Notes: a model not told the origin generated them from the sequence alone. A stretch of DNA of 49,177 nt from Flavonifractor plautii ATCC 29863 (GCF_000239295.1 NZ_JH417680.1:1-49177); one strand, 5' to 3'; positions 32,317-40,836 are shown, counted from the first letter of the stretch. Program-made: numbers and translations.

Positions 32317-32804
32317 CCCTCGTCCCCGCTTTCGTACCGCTGCCGCTCCGCCGGGATGGCGAAGTCTTCCTCAATGGTCCGCTCCAGCGCCTCCTGCTGC
32401 TCTGCCGTCAGGCTGCCCATGACGGTAACCGACTGTGGAATAGGCCACTCTTCCTCCCCGTCCGCCTCCACCGTAACTTGGCAGTCGATGCCCAGGGCGG
32501 CCGCCTTGTCCTGAATATATGCGCCGGACTGTTCTTCTATGATGTCCTTCATCAAGATTTCGTTCTCCTCCTCCAGATCCGCGCTGTATGCGCTCAGCTC
32601 CAGCTTGTACTCCGTCAGTGCCCGGGTCAGCGCCGTGGTATCCAGCTTTAGCAGGGGGTTCAGGATAGCCGCCAGCAGCACCAGCCCCCCGGTCAGGCGG
32701 GCAATGCGCCTGATACTCCCCGCCGGAATCAGGCTCTCGGCCAGAGCCACGAGCATAGCCGCACAGGTGATCCCAACCAGCCAATGTCGAATCAGTTCCA
32801 GCAT
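32313..32804 (-). CDS. spoIIIAF: Stage III sporulation protein AF
   Basis: 163 residues with two N-terminal membrane helices (about 5-22 and 36-50, GGLVLLAAILNPLLKLD) and a soluble C-terminal domain. Part of the SpoIIIA secretion-like complex; its exact role is unknown. Lies 5 nt after spoIIIAE with GGTGAGG upstream of the ATG. Confidence 0.92.
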   Translation of the reverse strand: MLELIRHWLVGITCAAMLVALAESLIPAGSIRRIARLTGGLVLLAAILNPLLKLDTTALTRALTEYKLELSAYSADLEEENEILMKDIIEEQSGAYIQDKAAALGIDCQVTVEADGEEEWPIPQSVTVMGSLTAEQQEALERTIEEDFAIPAERQRYESGDEG

Positions 32805-32809
32805 GGCCT

Positions 32810-33913
32810 CTACCTCACCACCGCCGTAATGGCGGAAACCATGGAGATGAGCAGCAGCAGGGCGCTGGCTCCGGTCATCCCAAGTACCAGCCCGAAGGCG
32901 CCGCCGATCTGGTCAATGAGCCCCGCCACCCGGCCGCTGGAAACGGTAGCGCTGAGGGCGGAGGTCACTTTATACGTCAGGTAGTGGATACCGAGCTGGA
33001 GGAAGGGCGCCACGCACATGCACAGCACCGCAAGCATGCCGAACACCCCCACCGCGTTTTTCAGTATTCCGGCCCCGGCCAATACGGTTTCCGCCGCGTC
33101 GGACAGGATACCGCCCACCACCGGAACCAGGCTGGACATGGTAAATTTGGCCGCCTTGACGGTTACCGCGTCGGTAGAGCCCGCAATCACACCGCTGACG
33201 GTCAGATAACCCACAAAAACCAGCAGGACCACGGTTAGTACACTGGTCACCACCCACTTCAGGGTGCCTGCGATGCGCTTGAGCCCCTCGTTTCCCACCG
33301 CCGCATAGGCCACACAGGCGGCTATGTAGGTATAGACCAGGGGCAGCAGCAGGCGGTTGATGAGGGTAATCAGCATGTCGGAAAAGAGCATGGTGGCCAG
33401 TTGGCGGGCCACTGCCCCACTGGGAGAGCCTGCGGCGGCGGCCGCCGCCGTAATCGTGGGCAGGAGTATCTTTGAAAAGGTCTCCATCTGTTCCAGCGCC
33501 TCCCGTCCCATTCCGATGAGGGAGTTGGCGTCCGCCACCGCCACCGCAGTGATGGCCAGTGCGCCCACAATGGCCACTACATCGGTGGTCTGACTCACCC
33601 CCATGCCGCCATACAGCCCCTCGGCCAGGCCGCACAGCAGCACCACCGTCAGCAGCAGCACACCGCTGCGCACAGCCTTGCGCACCACACCAGAGATCTG
33701 TCCGCTGCCGGTATCCAGAATGGTTTGGAGCCCTTCATCCAGACTGATGCCCGCCTCCAGCGCTCCGTCGGGCAGATAGCCCCCCGCCGCGTCCTGGAGC
33801 GCATCCAGATCCAGCGCCTCCGACTGGGCGGCCAGCACATCGCTGGCCGAGGCCGCCCCCATGCCCGACAGCAGAAGCAGAACCGCCAGGCACATCAGTA
33901 TTCTTCGTCTCAT
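32810..33913 (-). CDS. spoIIIAE: Stage III sporulation protein AE
   Basis: 367 residues: a signal-like N-terminus (MCLAVLLLLSGMGAASASDV) and about seven to eight further membrane segments. Typical family blocks are MEQ-type helices followed by LLLPLVYTYIAACVAYAA and VVGGILSDAAETVLAGAG. It is the large membrane component of the SpoIIIA complex. GAAGGGG lies 6 nt before the ATG. Confidence 0.93.
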   Translation of the reverse strand: MRRRILMCLAVLLLLSGMGAASASDVLAAQSEALDLDALQDAAGGYLPDGALEAGISLDEGLQTILDTGSGQISGVVRKAVRSGVLLLTVVLLCGLAEGLYGGMGVSQTTDVVAIVGALAITAVAVADANSLIGMGREALEQMETFSKILLPTITAAAAAAGSPSGAVARQLATMLFSDMLITLINRLLLPLVYTYIAACVAYAAVGNEGLKRIAGTLKWVVTSVLTVVLLVFVGYLTVSGVIAGSTDAVTVKAAKFTMSSLVPVVGGILSDAAETVLAGAGILKNAVGVFGMLAVLCMCVAPFLQLGIHYLTYKVTSALSATVSSGRVAGLIDQIGGAFGLVLGMTGASALLLLISMVSAITAVVR

Positions 33914-33931
33914 TCGTATCCCCTTCGTCTT

Positions 33932-34318
33932 TTACAGCAGTCCCGTCACAGTGTCCAGCACCGCCCGCAGCAGCGGAAGGGCCACGCACAGGGCCACGGC
34001 GGCCCCCGCGGTCTCCACGAAGGCCGCGATGCCGCTCTCCTTCGCGTCCCGGCACACCTCGGCGGAAATGTGGGTCAGGATTGCAATACCCACGGTCTTG
34101 AGCACCGGAGCCAGCACCGCCGGCGACAGGCCGGCGGCCTCGCCCAGCTCGTCCATCAGGGCGCGCACGCTCTCCACCGCCCCCAGGGCCATGGTCAGAA
34201 CCAGCGCTCCGGCGGCCAGAGAGAGAACCAGCCCCACCTCCTGCGCCCGCTGCTTCACCACCACGGCGCACACAGCGGCGGCTACGGCGGCGGCGGCAAT
34301 CTTCAGAATATCCTCCAT
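33932..34318 (-). CDS. spoIIIAD: Stage III sporulation protein AD
   Basis: 128 residues, almost entirely membrane-embedded with about four helices, related to SpoIIIAC (KIAAAAVAAAVCAVVVKQ; LSLAAGALVLTMAL). It starts 3 nt after the spoIIIAC stop with no obvious Shine-Dalgarno, so translation is probably coupled. Confidence 0.9.
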   Translation of the reverse strand: MEDILKIAAAAVAAAVCAVVVKQRAQEVGLVLSLAAGALVLTMALGAVESVRALMDELGEAAGLSPAVLAPVLKTVGIAILTHISAEVCRDAKESGIAAFVETAGAAVALCVALPLLRAVLDTVTGLL

Positions 34319-34321
34319 GGT

Positions 34322-34516
34322 TCACAGCCCGAACAGGTTTTTAACCAGTTCAAACAGGCCGCTGATCTGCTGCACCACCATCATTAGCACCACTACCAGC
34401 CCGGCCAGGGTGGTCATGGTGGCCTGTTCATCCCGCCCCGAGCGGGAGAGCACCTGATTGAGCACCGAGACCAGAATCCCAATGGCCGCAATCTTGAAAA
34501 TCAAATCCACATCCAT
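34322..34516 (-). CDS. spoIIIAC: Stage III sporulation protein AC
   Basis: 64 residues with two membrane helices (LIFKIAAIGILVSVLNQVL; LAGLVVVLMMVVQQISGLF), the usual size for the family. The frame runs open upstream inside spoIIIAB, but the ATG at 34516 has GGGAG 8 nt before it and MDVDLIFKIA is the family start. Confidence 0.93.
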   Translation of the reverse strand: MDVDLIFKIAAIGILVSVLNQVLSRSGRDEQATMTTLAGLVVVLMMVVQQISGLFELVKNLFGL

Positions 34517-34529
34517 ATCGCACGCTCCC

Positions 34530-35042
34530 TCACAGCAGCAGGATAACCAGGAATGCCCCGGCCGTGATACCGAGCACCTGGTACATCCTCCCTTGTTTTT
34601 CCCGGGCCTCCCGGGCCTGCTCCAGCGCCCGGGACAGCTCCGCACGGGTGTGGGCGAGGGCCTCCCGCTGCCCGTCCCCGTCATAGCGGCCCAGCACCTC
34701 CCCCAGCTCCTCCAGGGCCAGCCGCCCCGGGCCGTCCAGCCCCAGGGGCACCTGCTCCAGGGCCTCCCGCCACAGCTCCGCCATGGACCGCTCTCCCAGC
34801 TCGTCCAGCAGGGTCCGGCAGCGGGCAAACAGCGTGCACACCGGCGGAGGGCTCTCCGCCGCGGCGCGCTCCAGCAGCTCCGGCATGGGCGTCAGGCGGA
34901 AGGCAATCTCCCGCTCCATCCCCTCCAGTGCCCCCAGCAGAGCCCGAAGCACCGCCACCCGGCGGGAGAGCTGGGCGGCGGCGGAGCAGCCCAGCGCCCC
35001 CGCCCCGCCGGCCAGCAGCAGCGCCCCGATCAGCTTCAGCAT
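34530..35042 (-). CDS. spoIIIAB: Stage III sporulation protein AB
   Basis: 170 residues: N-terminal membrane helix (LIGALLLAGGAGALGCSAAA), a helical soluble domain related to type II/IV secretion F-proteins (ALEGMEREIAFRLTPMPELL), and a C-terminal helix (ITAGAFLVILLL). The start at 35042 overlaps the end of spoIIIAA and uses AGGTGG about 7 nt upstream. Confidence 0.92.
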   Translation of the reverse strand: MLKLIGALLLAGGAGALGCSAAAQLSRRVAVLRALLGALEGMEREIAFRLTPMPELLERAAAESPPPVCTLFARCRTLLDELGERSMAELWREALEQVPLGLDGPGRLALEELGEVLGRYDGDGQREALAHTRAELSRALEQAREAREKQGRMYQVLGITAGAFLVILLL

Positions 35043-35953
35043 AGCTCCACCACCTGGTAGCGCCGTTCCCTCCCCGCCCGCTCGATGATCACCAGCCGCC
35101 GGAACAGCCCCTCGTCCAGCAGGCGGCGGTACAGGGGACGGGCCTTCAGCTCCTCCAGACTCCCCGCATGGGCGGTGCACAGCAGCGACACGCCGCAGTT
35201 GGCCGCCATCTCCAGCGCCGCAGCGTCCTCCGGCGCGGTGATCTCATCCGCCGCCAGCACTTGGGGGTTCATTCCCCGCAGGAGCATCAGCAGTGCCGGT
35301 CCCTTGGGGCAGCCGTCCAGCACGTCGGTCTGCCGCCCGATGGAGAACTGCGGCTCCCCCTGATACATGGCGGCCAGCTCGCCCCGCTCGTCCGCTACCC
35401 CCACACGGAGGGCGGGGCCGCCCTCCCCGTCGGAGACGGCACGGATCAGATCCCGCAGCAGGGTGGTCTTTCCGCCTCCCGGCGGCGAGAGGAGCAGTGT
35501 GCTCTGGAGCACGCCCCCACTCCACAGCCTGTCCAGGACCGCCGCGGAGAGCCCCGGCACCTCCCGGGCCACCCGGATGGCCAGCGAGGAGAGCTGCCGC
35601 AGATTTCGCACCTCCCCATCCCGCACCACGCCGCTTCCACAGATGCCGATGCGGTGCCCGCCGCGTACGGTAAAAAAGCCGTTGCGCACCCGTTCCAGCG
35701 CCGTATGGGCGGAGGCCTGAGTGGCAATCTCCAGCACCAGGCTCAGATCCATGGAACGCACCGGCGCCTCCGCACCAGGAACCGTCCGCTCACCCTCCGG
35801 GCAGACCAGAGTCAGTGGACGCCCCGCCCGCAGGCGGAGCTCCTCCGCCCGGGCCTGGCTTGTCCCATCCAGCCGTTCCACCGGCCGCCTGAGATGGGGC
35901 GGCAGCAGAGCCGCCGCCTGGCGGAACCGGACTGCATTTCGTTCTTCCGACAT
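35036..35953 (-). CDS. spoIIIAA: Stage III sporulation protein AA, ATPase
   Basis: 305-residue cytoplasmic ATPase of the VirB11/GspE type that energises the SpoIIIA channel. Walker A is SPPGGGKTTLLRDL (about 150-160), followed by VADERGELAAMYQG and the Walker B-like VLAADEITAPEDAAALEMAANCG. Start at 35953 (MSEERNAVR) has AAGGA 9 nt upstream. First gene of the eight-gene operon; mother-cell sigma-E control is expected and a matching promoter is visible. Confidence 0.95.
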   Translation of the reverse strand: MSEERNAVRFRQAAALLPPHLRRPVERLDGTSQARAEELRLRAGRPLTLVCPEGERTVPGAEAPVRSMDLSLVLEIATQASAHTALERVRNGFFTVRGGHRIGICGSGVVRDGEVRNLRQLSSLAIRVAREVPGLSAAVLDRLWSGGVLQSTLLLSPPGGGKTTLLRDLIRAVSDGEGGPALRVGVADERGELAAMYQGEPQFSIGRQTDVLDGCPKGPALLMLLRGMNPQVLAADEITAPEDAAALEMAANCGVSLLCTAHAGSLEELKARPLYRRLLDEGLFRRLVIIERAGRERRYQVVELC

Positions 35954-35983
35954 ACCCTCACGTCCTTCTTTTGTACTTGGCAC

Positions 35984-36012
35984 ATCCTATGAACGCCTGT
36001 CCCCGTTTATGC
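35984..36012 (-). promoter_or_regulatory. Sigma-E-like promoter for spoIIIA
   Basis: On the minus strand GCATAAA (36006-36012), 14-nt spacer and CATAGGAT (35984-35991), close to the Bacillus sigma-E pattern (ATA-type -35 and CATACAnT). It lies about 30 nt before spoIIIAA. Matches established regulation in Bacillus; the assignment here is by eye. Confidence 0.55.
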
Positions 36013-36133
36013 CCCTTCTATTTATATTCACTATTCCTATCTATTTTGTATATTTTCCATAGATTGGCGGTCATAATTTTGTCGGAATCACCGCTTGCAC
36101 AGTTCTCCCCGGATATGGTACCCTATGGACGAA

Positions 36134-36154
36134 TTAGGTTTGTTATTGCTAACC
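36134..36154. promoter_or_regulatory. DtxR/IdeR-like half-sites upstream of the siderophore operon
   Basis: TTAGGTT (36134-36140) and GCTAACC (36148-36154) face each other, resembling the two halves of an iron-repressor box but spaced wider than the classic 19-mer. The flanking 36013-36240 stretch holds no gene I can support. Confidence 0.3.
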
Positions 36155-36246
36155 ACTTTACTGAGTCCCGAGCGACGTGCAATGTGATGCGGCATGTAAG
36201 TCCAGTTTGCTCACAAGGTGCGCTGTCTTTTTTTGCCCAAAAGTTA

Positions 36247-36264
36247 GTTATAGCTAATTATAAC
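36247..36264. promoter_or_regulatory. Dyad GTTATA-N6-TATAAC before the siderophore operon
   Basis: 6-bp arms (36247-36252, 36259-36264) with an overlapping TTAG-N6-CTAA dyad at 36244-36257. It covers a possible -10 (AATTAT, 17 nt after TTGCCC near 36233-36238) and ends about 6 nt before the Shine-Dalgarno. A metal-responsive operator is plausible. Confidence 0.45.
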
Positions 36265-36283
36265 CTTGAGAGGAGGACCTCCC

Positions 36284-37327
36284 ATCAAACGACATCTTTC
36301 CACCCTGCTCTTGGCACTGGCCCTTCTGGTGCTGTCGATCTGGTCACTGTTTCTCGGCGTGATCGATATAAACCTGTCCGGGCTGCTGTCGGGAGAGCTC
36401 GAACAACTGGAGATTTTTCTGATCTCGCGTCTGCCCCGCCTGCTGGCGATCCTGTGTACCGGGGTCGGCATAAGCGTGGCCGGTCTGATCATGCAGCAGC
36501 TCTGCATGAACAAATTCGTCTCTCCCACCACCGGAGCCACCATCTCCTCGGCCCAGTTCGGCATTCTTCTGGCCCTCCTGTTCCTGCCGAACTCCACTCT
36601 GTGGGGACGGGCGCTTTTCTCCTTCGTCTTTGCCGTTCTGGGTACCTGGACCTTTGTCTGGTTCATTCAGCGCATCCAGTTCAAGGACGTGGTCATGGTT
36701 CCCCTGGTGGGCATCATGTTCGGCAATGTCATCGGCGGCCTCACCAACTATCTGGCCTACCAGTATGAGATGACTCAGGCCCTGTCCACCTGGACCGTGG
36801 GCCACTTCTCCATGGTGCTCCGCGGCCGGTATGAGCTGGTCTACCTGATCGTACCGCTGGTCACCCTGGCCTTTCTGTTTGCCAACCACTTCAATATTGT
36901 CGGTATGGGGAAGGACTTCTCCAAGAACCTGGGCGTGCCCTACAACTTGGTGCTGTTCCTCGGGCTGACCATCGCCGCGATGATCACCGCCAGCGTGGTT
37001 GTGGTCGTGGGCTCCATCTCCTACATCGGCCTGATCGTCCCCAATGTGGTGGCCATGTTCAAGGGGGACAAGATCCGCGGCACGCTGATGGACACGGCCC
37101 TGTTCGGCGCCGTCTTCGTGCTGGGGTGCGACATGATCGGCCGGGTGGTCATCGCCCCTTACGAGCTCCCCATCGAGCTGATTGTGGGCATACTGGGCAG
37201 CCTTATCTTCGTGGTGCTGCTGCTCTACCGGCTCCGCCACGGCCGCAAGGCGATCCGTCTCACGGGAGGCGGCGCCGGCTGCGGCTGCGCCTCGGCGGCC
37301 CATCTGGATGGAGGTGACGCCGCATGA
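36284..37327 (+). CDS. Siderophore ABC permease 1 (FecCD/YclN-like), probable ATC start
   Basis: 347 residues, BtuCD/FecCD-type permease with eight or more helices; motifs include RLPRLLAILCTGVGISVAGLIMQ, GSISYIGLIVPNVVAMFKG and a GXXE-like cytoplasmic loop. Gene order permease-permease-ATPase-binding protein equals yclNOPQ (petrobactin) in Bacillus. The first conventional in-frame start upstream is a TTG at 36266, but it has no Shine-Dalgarno and the GGAGG (36272-36276) lies inside its reading frame. That GGAGG sits exactly 7 nt before ATC AAA CGA (36284), where homology starts. GGAG/CTCC can pair around the Shine-Dalgarno. The end overlaps permease 2 by ATGA. Confidence 0.92.
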   Translation: MKRHLSTLLLALALLVLSIWSLFLGVIDINLSGLLSGELEQLEIFLISRLPRLLAILCTGVGISVAGLIMQQLCMNKFVSPTTGATISSAQFGILLALLFLPNSTLWGRALFSFVFAVLGTWTFVWFIQRIQFKDVVMVPLVGIMFGNVIGGLTNYLAYQYEMTQALSTWTVGHFSMVLRGRYELVYLIVPLVTLAFLFANHFNIVGMGKDFSKNLGVPYNLVLFLGLTIAAMITASVVVVVGSISYIGLIVPNVVAMFKGDKIRGTLMDTALFGAVFVLGCDMIGRVVIAPYELPIELIVGILGSLIFVVLLLYRLRHGRKAIRLTGGGAGCGCASAAHLDGGDAA

Positions 37328-38322
37328 ACCGGACAAGCACGGCCCTTCCCTCCGCCTCCTATCAGGCGAACGTCCGCAAGGTGACTCTGCTGGCCCTGCT
37401 GGTTCTGCTGGCCGCGGTGTGCTACATGGTTGTGGCGGTCAACTTCGGCAGCCAGCAGTTGATGCTCTACTCCATGAAAATCCGCACCCCCAAGCTGGTA
37501 GTCATGCTCATCACCGCCTTTGCCATCGGCGGCGCCTCCATCGTGTTCCAATCCATCATCAACAATACCATCGTCACCCCCTGCCTGCTGGGTATGAACT
37601 CCCTCTACACCCTGATTCACATGGCGGTGGTCTTTTTCGCCGGCTCGGGCAGCCTTCTGGCCCGCAGCGCGAACCTGTCCTTCGCGGCGGATGTGATCCT
37701 GATGGGCATTGTGGCCACCATTATCTACAGCTATCTCTTTCAAAAAACGAACCACAATGTACTCTATGTCCTGCTCATCGGCACCGTGCTCTCCTCCTTT
37801 TTCTCCAGCATCCAGACCACGCTGACCCGGGTGATGGACCCCAATGAGTACGACAGCCTGCTCTCCACCCTGGTGGCGGACTTTGAAAACATCAACTCCG
37901 AGATCATCGTCTTCGCCCTGGTGCTGCTGGCGGGGCTGATCTTCGTCCTGCGGCGGGATCTGGCCCTGCTGGATGTGCTCACCCTGGGCAAGCACCAGGC
38001 CATCAATCTGGGAGTGGACTACGACCGGAGCATCCGCCGCCTGCTGCTGGGCGTCACCCTGTGCATCGCGGTGGCCACTGCCATGGTGGGCCCCATCTCT
38101 TTCCTCGGCCTGATTATCGCCAACATCGCCCGTCAGCTCTTCAAGAGCTACCGCCACACCTATTTGATTCTGGGCTCCGCCCTGGTGGGCATGGTGGTGC
38201 TGGTGGCGGGACAGCTTGTGGTGGAGCGTATCTACCACTACGCGGTGCCCATCAGCGTGTTCATCACCGTGGGCGGCGGCGTCTACTTTCTCTATCTTCT
38301 TTTGTCCAACAGGAGGGTGTAA
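37324..38322 (+). CDS. Siderophore ABC permease 2 (FecCD/YclO-like)
   Basis: 332 residues, second FecCD-family permease; about nine to ten helices. Blocks include RTPKLVVMLITAFAIGGASIVFQSIINN and VGPISFLGLIIANIARQLF. It should pair with permease 1 as a heterodimer. ATGA overlap upstream and 3 nt to the ATPase gene downstream. Confidence 0.94.
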   Translation: MNRTSTALPSASYQANVRKVTLLALLVLLAAVCYMVVAVNFGSQQLMLYSMKIRTPKLVVMLITAFAIGGASIVFQSIINNTIVTPCLLGMNSLYTLIHMAVVFFAGSGSLLARSANLSFAADVILMGIVATIIYSYLFQKTNHNVLYVLLIGTVLSSFFSSIQTTLTRVMDPNEYDSLLSTLVADFENINSEIIVFALVLLAGLIFVLRRDLALLDVLTLGKHQAINLGVDYDRSIRRLLLGVTLCIAVATAMVGPISFLGLIIANIARQLFKSYRHTYLILGSALVGMVVLVAGQLVVERIYHYAVPISVFITVGGGVYFLYLLLSNRRV

Positions 38323-38325
38323 CCC

Positions 38326-39078
38326 ATGCGTGTCAAGGATCTGACCAAACAGTACGACGGCAAGACGGTGGTGGACTCCGTCAGCTTTGAAATCCCGAAA
38401 GGCAAGGTCATCTCCATGATCGGCCCCAACGGCGCGGGCAAGTCCACGGTGCTCAACATCATCTCCCGCCTGATCGCCCGGGACAGCGGCCTGGTGGACT
38501 TCGACGGCCGGGACATCGGCAAGTGGAAGAGCAAGGAGCTGGCCAAGCGGCTGGCCATCCTCACCCAGAGCAACAACATACAGATGAAGCTCACGGTTCG
38601 GGAGCTGGTGACCTTCGGCCGCTTCCCCTACTCAGGCAGCCATCTGAACGAGGAGGATCAGCGCATCATCGACAAGGCCATCGCCTACATGGAGCTGGAG
38701 CCCTTTCAGGACCGGTTCATTGACGAGCTCTCCGGCGGCCAGCGCCAGCGGGCCTATATCGCCATGGTCATCGCCCAGGACACCGAGTTTATCCTTCTGG
38801 ACGAGCCCACCAACAACCTGGACATCTATCACGCCACCAACATGATGAAAATCGTCCGCCGCCTCTGCGATGAGCTGGGAAAGACGGTGATTCTGGTCCT
38901 CCATAAGATCAACTACGCGGCCTTCTATTCCGACTACATCTGCGCGTTCAAGGACGGAAGGATCGCCAAATTCGGAACCGTAGAGGAGGTGATGACCAAG
39001 GAAACGCTGTCGCAGATCTATCAGGTGGACTTTGAAATCATGGAGATCGAGGGTCGCCCCCTGTCCATCTACTATTGA
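38326..39078 (+). CDS. Siderophore ABC importer ATPase (YclP-like)
   Basis: 250 residues: Walker A GPNGAGKST (about 36), signature LSGGQRQRAYIAMVIAQD, Walker B FILLDEPTNNLD and H-loop VLHKINYA (His present). Energises iron-siderophore uptake by the two adjacent permeases. AGGAGG lies about 10 nt before the ATG. Confidence 0.95.
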   Translation: MRVKDLTKQYDGKTVVDSVSFEIPKGKVISMIGPNGAGKSTVLNIISRLIARDSGLVDFDGRDIGKWKSKELAKRLAILTQSNNIQMKLTVRELVTFGRFPYSGSHLNEEDQRIIDKAIAYMELEPFQDRFIDELSGGQRQRAYIAMVIAQDTEFILLDEPTNNLDIYHATNMMKIVRRLCDELGKTVILVLHKINYAAFYSDYICAFKDGRIAKFGTVEEVMTKETLSQIYQVDFEIMEIEGRPLSIYY

Positions 39079-39128
39079 CCCTGCCGCTCAAACAACCGCG
39101 AACATTCGCTTAGAAATGGAGAACACAC

Positions 39129-40154
39129 ATGAAAAAAGGAATCTCTCTTGCACTCGCCCTGGCCCTCGCACTGGGCCTGACCGCCTGCTCCACCGGTGGA
39201 GACGACACCCGGTCCACCGGCAGCCCCTCCCCCGCCGTGGAGAGCCCTGCGGCCGGCACCGAGGCTCCCTCCGCCCCCGAAACCGTCACCATCACCTCCC
39301 TGAACGCCGACAAGGAGGCCGTGGAGCTGGAGGTCCCCTACGATCCTCAGCGCATCGCCATTCTGGACATGGCCTCCCTGGATATTCTGGATGCCCTGGG
39401 CGTGGCCGGGGGCCGCGTTGTCGGCTCCGCCGACACCTCCCTGGACTACCTCCAGAGCTATGTGACCGATGAGAACGTGGCCAATCTGGGCACCATCAAA
39501 ACCGCCGATCTGGAGGCGGTCATGGCCGCCCAGCCCGATGTGATCTTCATCGGCGGCCGCCTGGCCAAGTCCTACGACGCCCTGAGCGAGATCGCCCCCG
39601 TGGTCTACCTCGCCACCGACAGCGAGCTGGGCGTGGTGGAGAGCGTCCGCCAAAACGCCGCTACCATCGCCTCCATGTTTGGTCTGGAAGACAAGGTGGA
39701 CGAGCTGATGGCCGGCTTTGACGCCCGCATCCAGACCCTGGCCGACTTCGCCGCGGACAAGGCCGCCATTGTGGGCATGTGCACCAGCGGCGGCTTCAAC
39801 GTGCTGGGCAACGACGGCCGCTGCTCCATCATCGGCCGGGAGATCGGCTTTGAGAACATCGGCGTGGATGCTGACATCGATACCTCCACCCACGGCAACG
39901 AGGCCTCCTTCGAGTTCGTTGTGGAGAAGAACCCCGACTACATCTTCGTCATGGACCGGGACGCCGCTATTCAGACCGACGGCGCCCAGCTCGCCCAGGA
40001 AATCATGGAGAACGAGCTGGTCATGGGAACCGATGCCTACAAGAACGGCAATATCGTCTATCTGGCCCACCCCGCCGTATGGTACACCGCCGAGGGCGGC
40101 ATCACCGCTCTGGACATTATGCTCCAGGATCTGGAGAGCAAGCTGCTGGGCTGA
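39129..40154 (+). CDS. Siderophore-binding lipoprotein (YclQ/FatB-like)
   Basis: 341 residues: a lipoprotein signal (MKKGISLALALALALGLTAC, lipobox Cys20), an acidic Ser/Pro linker, then a class III binding fold (about 55-341; PQRIAILDMASLDILDALG, PDVIFIGGRLAKSYDAL, NPDYIFVMDRDAAIQ). Captures a ferric siderophore at the membrane surface for the preceding permeases; petrobactin/catecholate ligand is suggested by family only. No siderophore biosynthesis genes are present, so it may scavenge foreign siderophores. GGAG lies 7 nt before the ATG. Confidence 0.93.
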   Translation: MKKGISLALALALALGLTACSTGGDDTRSTGSPSPAVESPAAGTEAPSAPETVTITSLNADKEAVELEVPYDPQRIAILDMASLDILDALGVAGGRVVGSADTSLDYLQSYVTDENVANLGTIKTADLEAVMAAQPDVIFIGGRLAKSYDALSEIAPVVYLATDSELGVVESVRQNAATIASMFGLEDKVDELMAGFDARIQTLADFAADKAAIVGMCTSGGFNVLGNDGRCSIIGREIGFENIGVDADIDTSTHGNEASFEFVVEKNPDYIFVMDRDAAIQTDGAQLAQEIMENELVMGTDAYKNGNIVYLAHPAVWYTAEGGITALDIMLQDLESKLLG

Positions 40155-40174
40155 GCCCGGCAAACAACAGGAAG

Positions 40175-40205
40175 GGGCGGGATACCCATGGGTATCCCGC
40201 CCTTT
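40175..40205 (+). terminator. Terminator after the siderophore operon
   Basis: A 13-bp perfect stem GGGCGGGATACCC and its complement around AT, followed by TTTCCTCC. Bidirectional potential, but both flanking genes point right. Confidence 0.75.
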
Positions 40206-40235
40206 CCTCCTCTTCCCCTCCCCGCCGCCCCGTGC

Positions 40236-40241
40236 TATAAT
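40236..40241 (+). promoter_or_regulatory. Candidate -10 for the ICMT-like gene
   Basis: A perfect TATAAT 29 nt before the ATG. The -35 region is C/T-rich with no clear match. Confidence 0.45.
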
Positions 40242-40270
40242 GGGTTATCATGACACAGGGAGGACATATC

Positions 40271-40789
40271 ATGGCGGCCGTTCTGCTGATTCCATTTCTA
40301 AGCCTGCGCTTCGGAGTGCTCTCCATGCTGGACAGCAGCGCACTCCGGCGGGCCGCCCACTTCCCCCCGTTCCGCGGGCCCGAAAAGCCTGCCTACTGGC
40401 TCTATCAGCTCTCCAGCGCCGCCCTGCTGCTGGGCCCCTTCTTCGCGTCGGTCCATACTGCGCCCGCCCCCCTCTTCTGGAGCGGAGCGGCCCTCTACGC
40501 ATTCGGCCTGCTCCTTCTCCTGCTCTCCGTCATCGGCTTCGCGGCCCCCTCGGAGAGCGGCGTGCGCCACAAGGGTGTCTACCGCATCTCCCGCAATCCC
40601 ATGTATGTTTCCTATTTTTTCGTCTTTCTAGGCTGCGTCCTCCTCACGCAGTCGCTACCGCTTCTGGCCGCCCTCCTCGTCTTTCAGCTCACCGCCCACA
40701 CCGTCATCCGGGCCGAGGAGCGCTGGTGCCGCCAGACCTTCGGCGCGGCCTACGAGCGCTACTGCGGCTCGGTCAGACGCTACCTATAA
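40271..40789 (+). CDS. ICMT/PEMT-type membrane methyltransferase
   Basis: 172 residues with about four to five helices and the SAM-binding C-terminal region of the isoprenylcysteine/phospholipid methyltransferase families (GVYRISRNPMYVSYFFVFLG; AEERWCRQTFGAAYERYCGSVRRYL). Bacterial members methylate various small or lipid substrates; the target here is unknown. The ATG at 40271 has GGGAGG 7 nt upstream; an ATG seven codons earlier lacks one. A single-gene unit between terminators. Confidence 0.85.
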   Translation: MAAVLLIPFLSLRFGVLSMLDSSALRRAAHFPPFRGPEKPAYWLYQLSSAALLLGPFFASVHTAPAPLFWSGAALYAFGLLLLLLSVIGFAAPSESGVRHKGVYRISRNPMYVSYFFVFLGCVLLTQSLPLLAALLVFQLTAHTVIRAEERWCRQTFGAAYERYCGSVRRYL

Positions 40790-40790
40790 A

Positions 40791-40836
40791 TAACAGAGGC
40801 GGCGGACAGGATGTCCGTCGCCTCTGTTATTTTTTA
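40791..40836. terminator. Bidirectional terminator between the ICMT-like gene and lgt
   Basis: A long stem pairing AACAGAGGCGGCGGACA with TGTCCGTCGCCTCTGTT (one G-T mismatch), followed by TTTTTT on the plus strand. The minus-strand lgt stop (40834) lies at its edge, so lgt may also end here. Confidence 0.85.
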
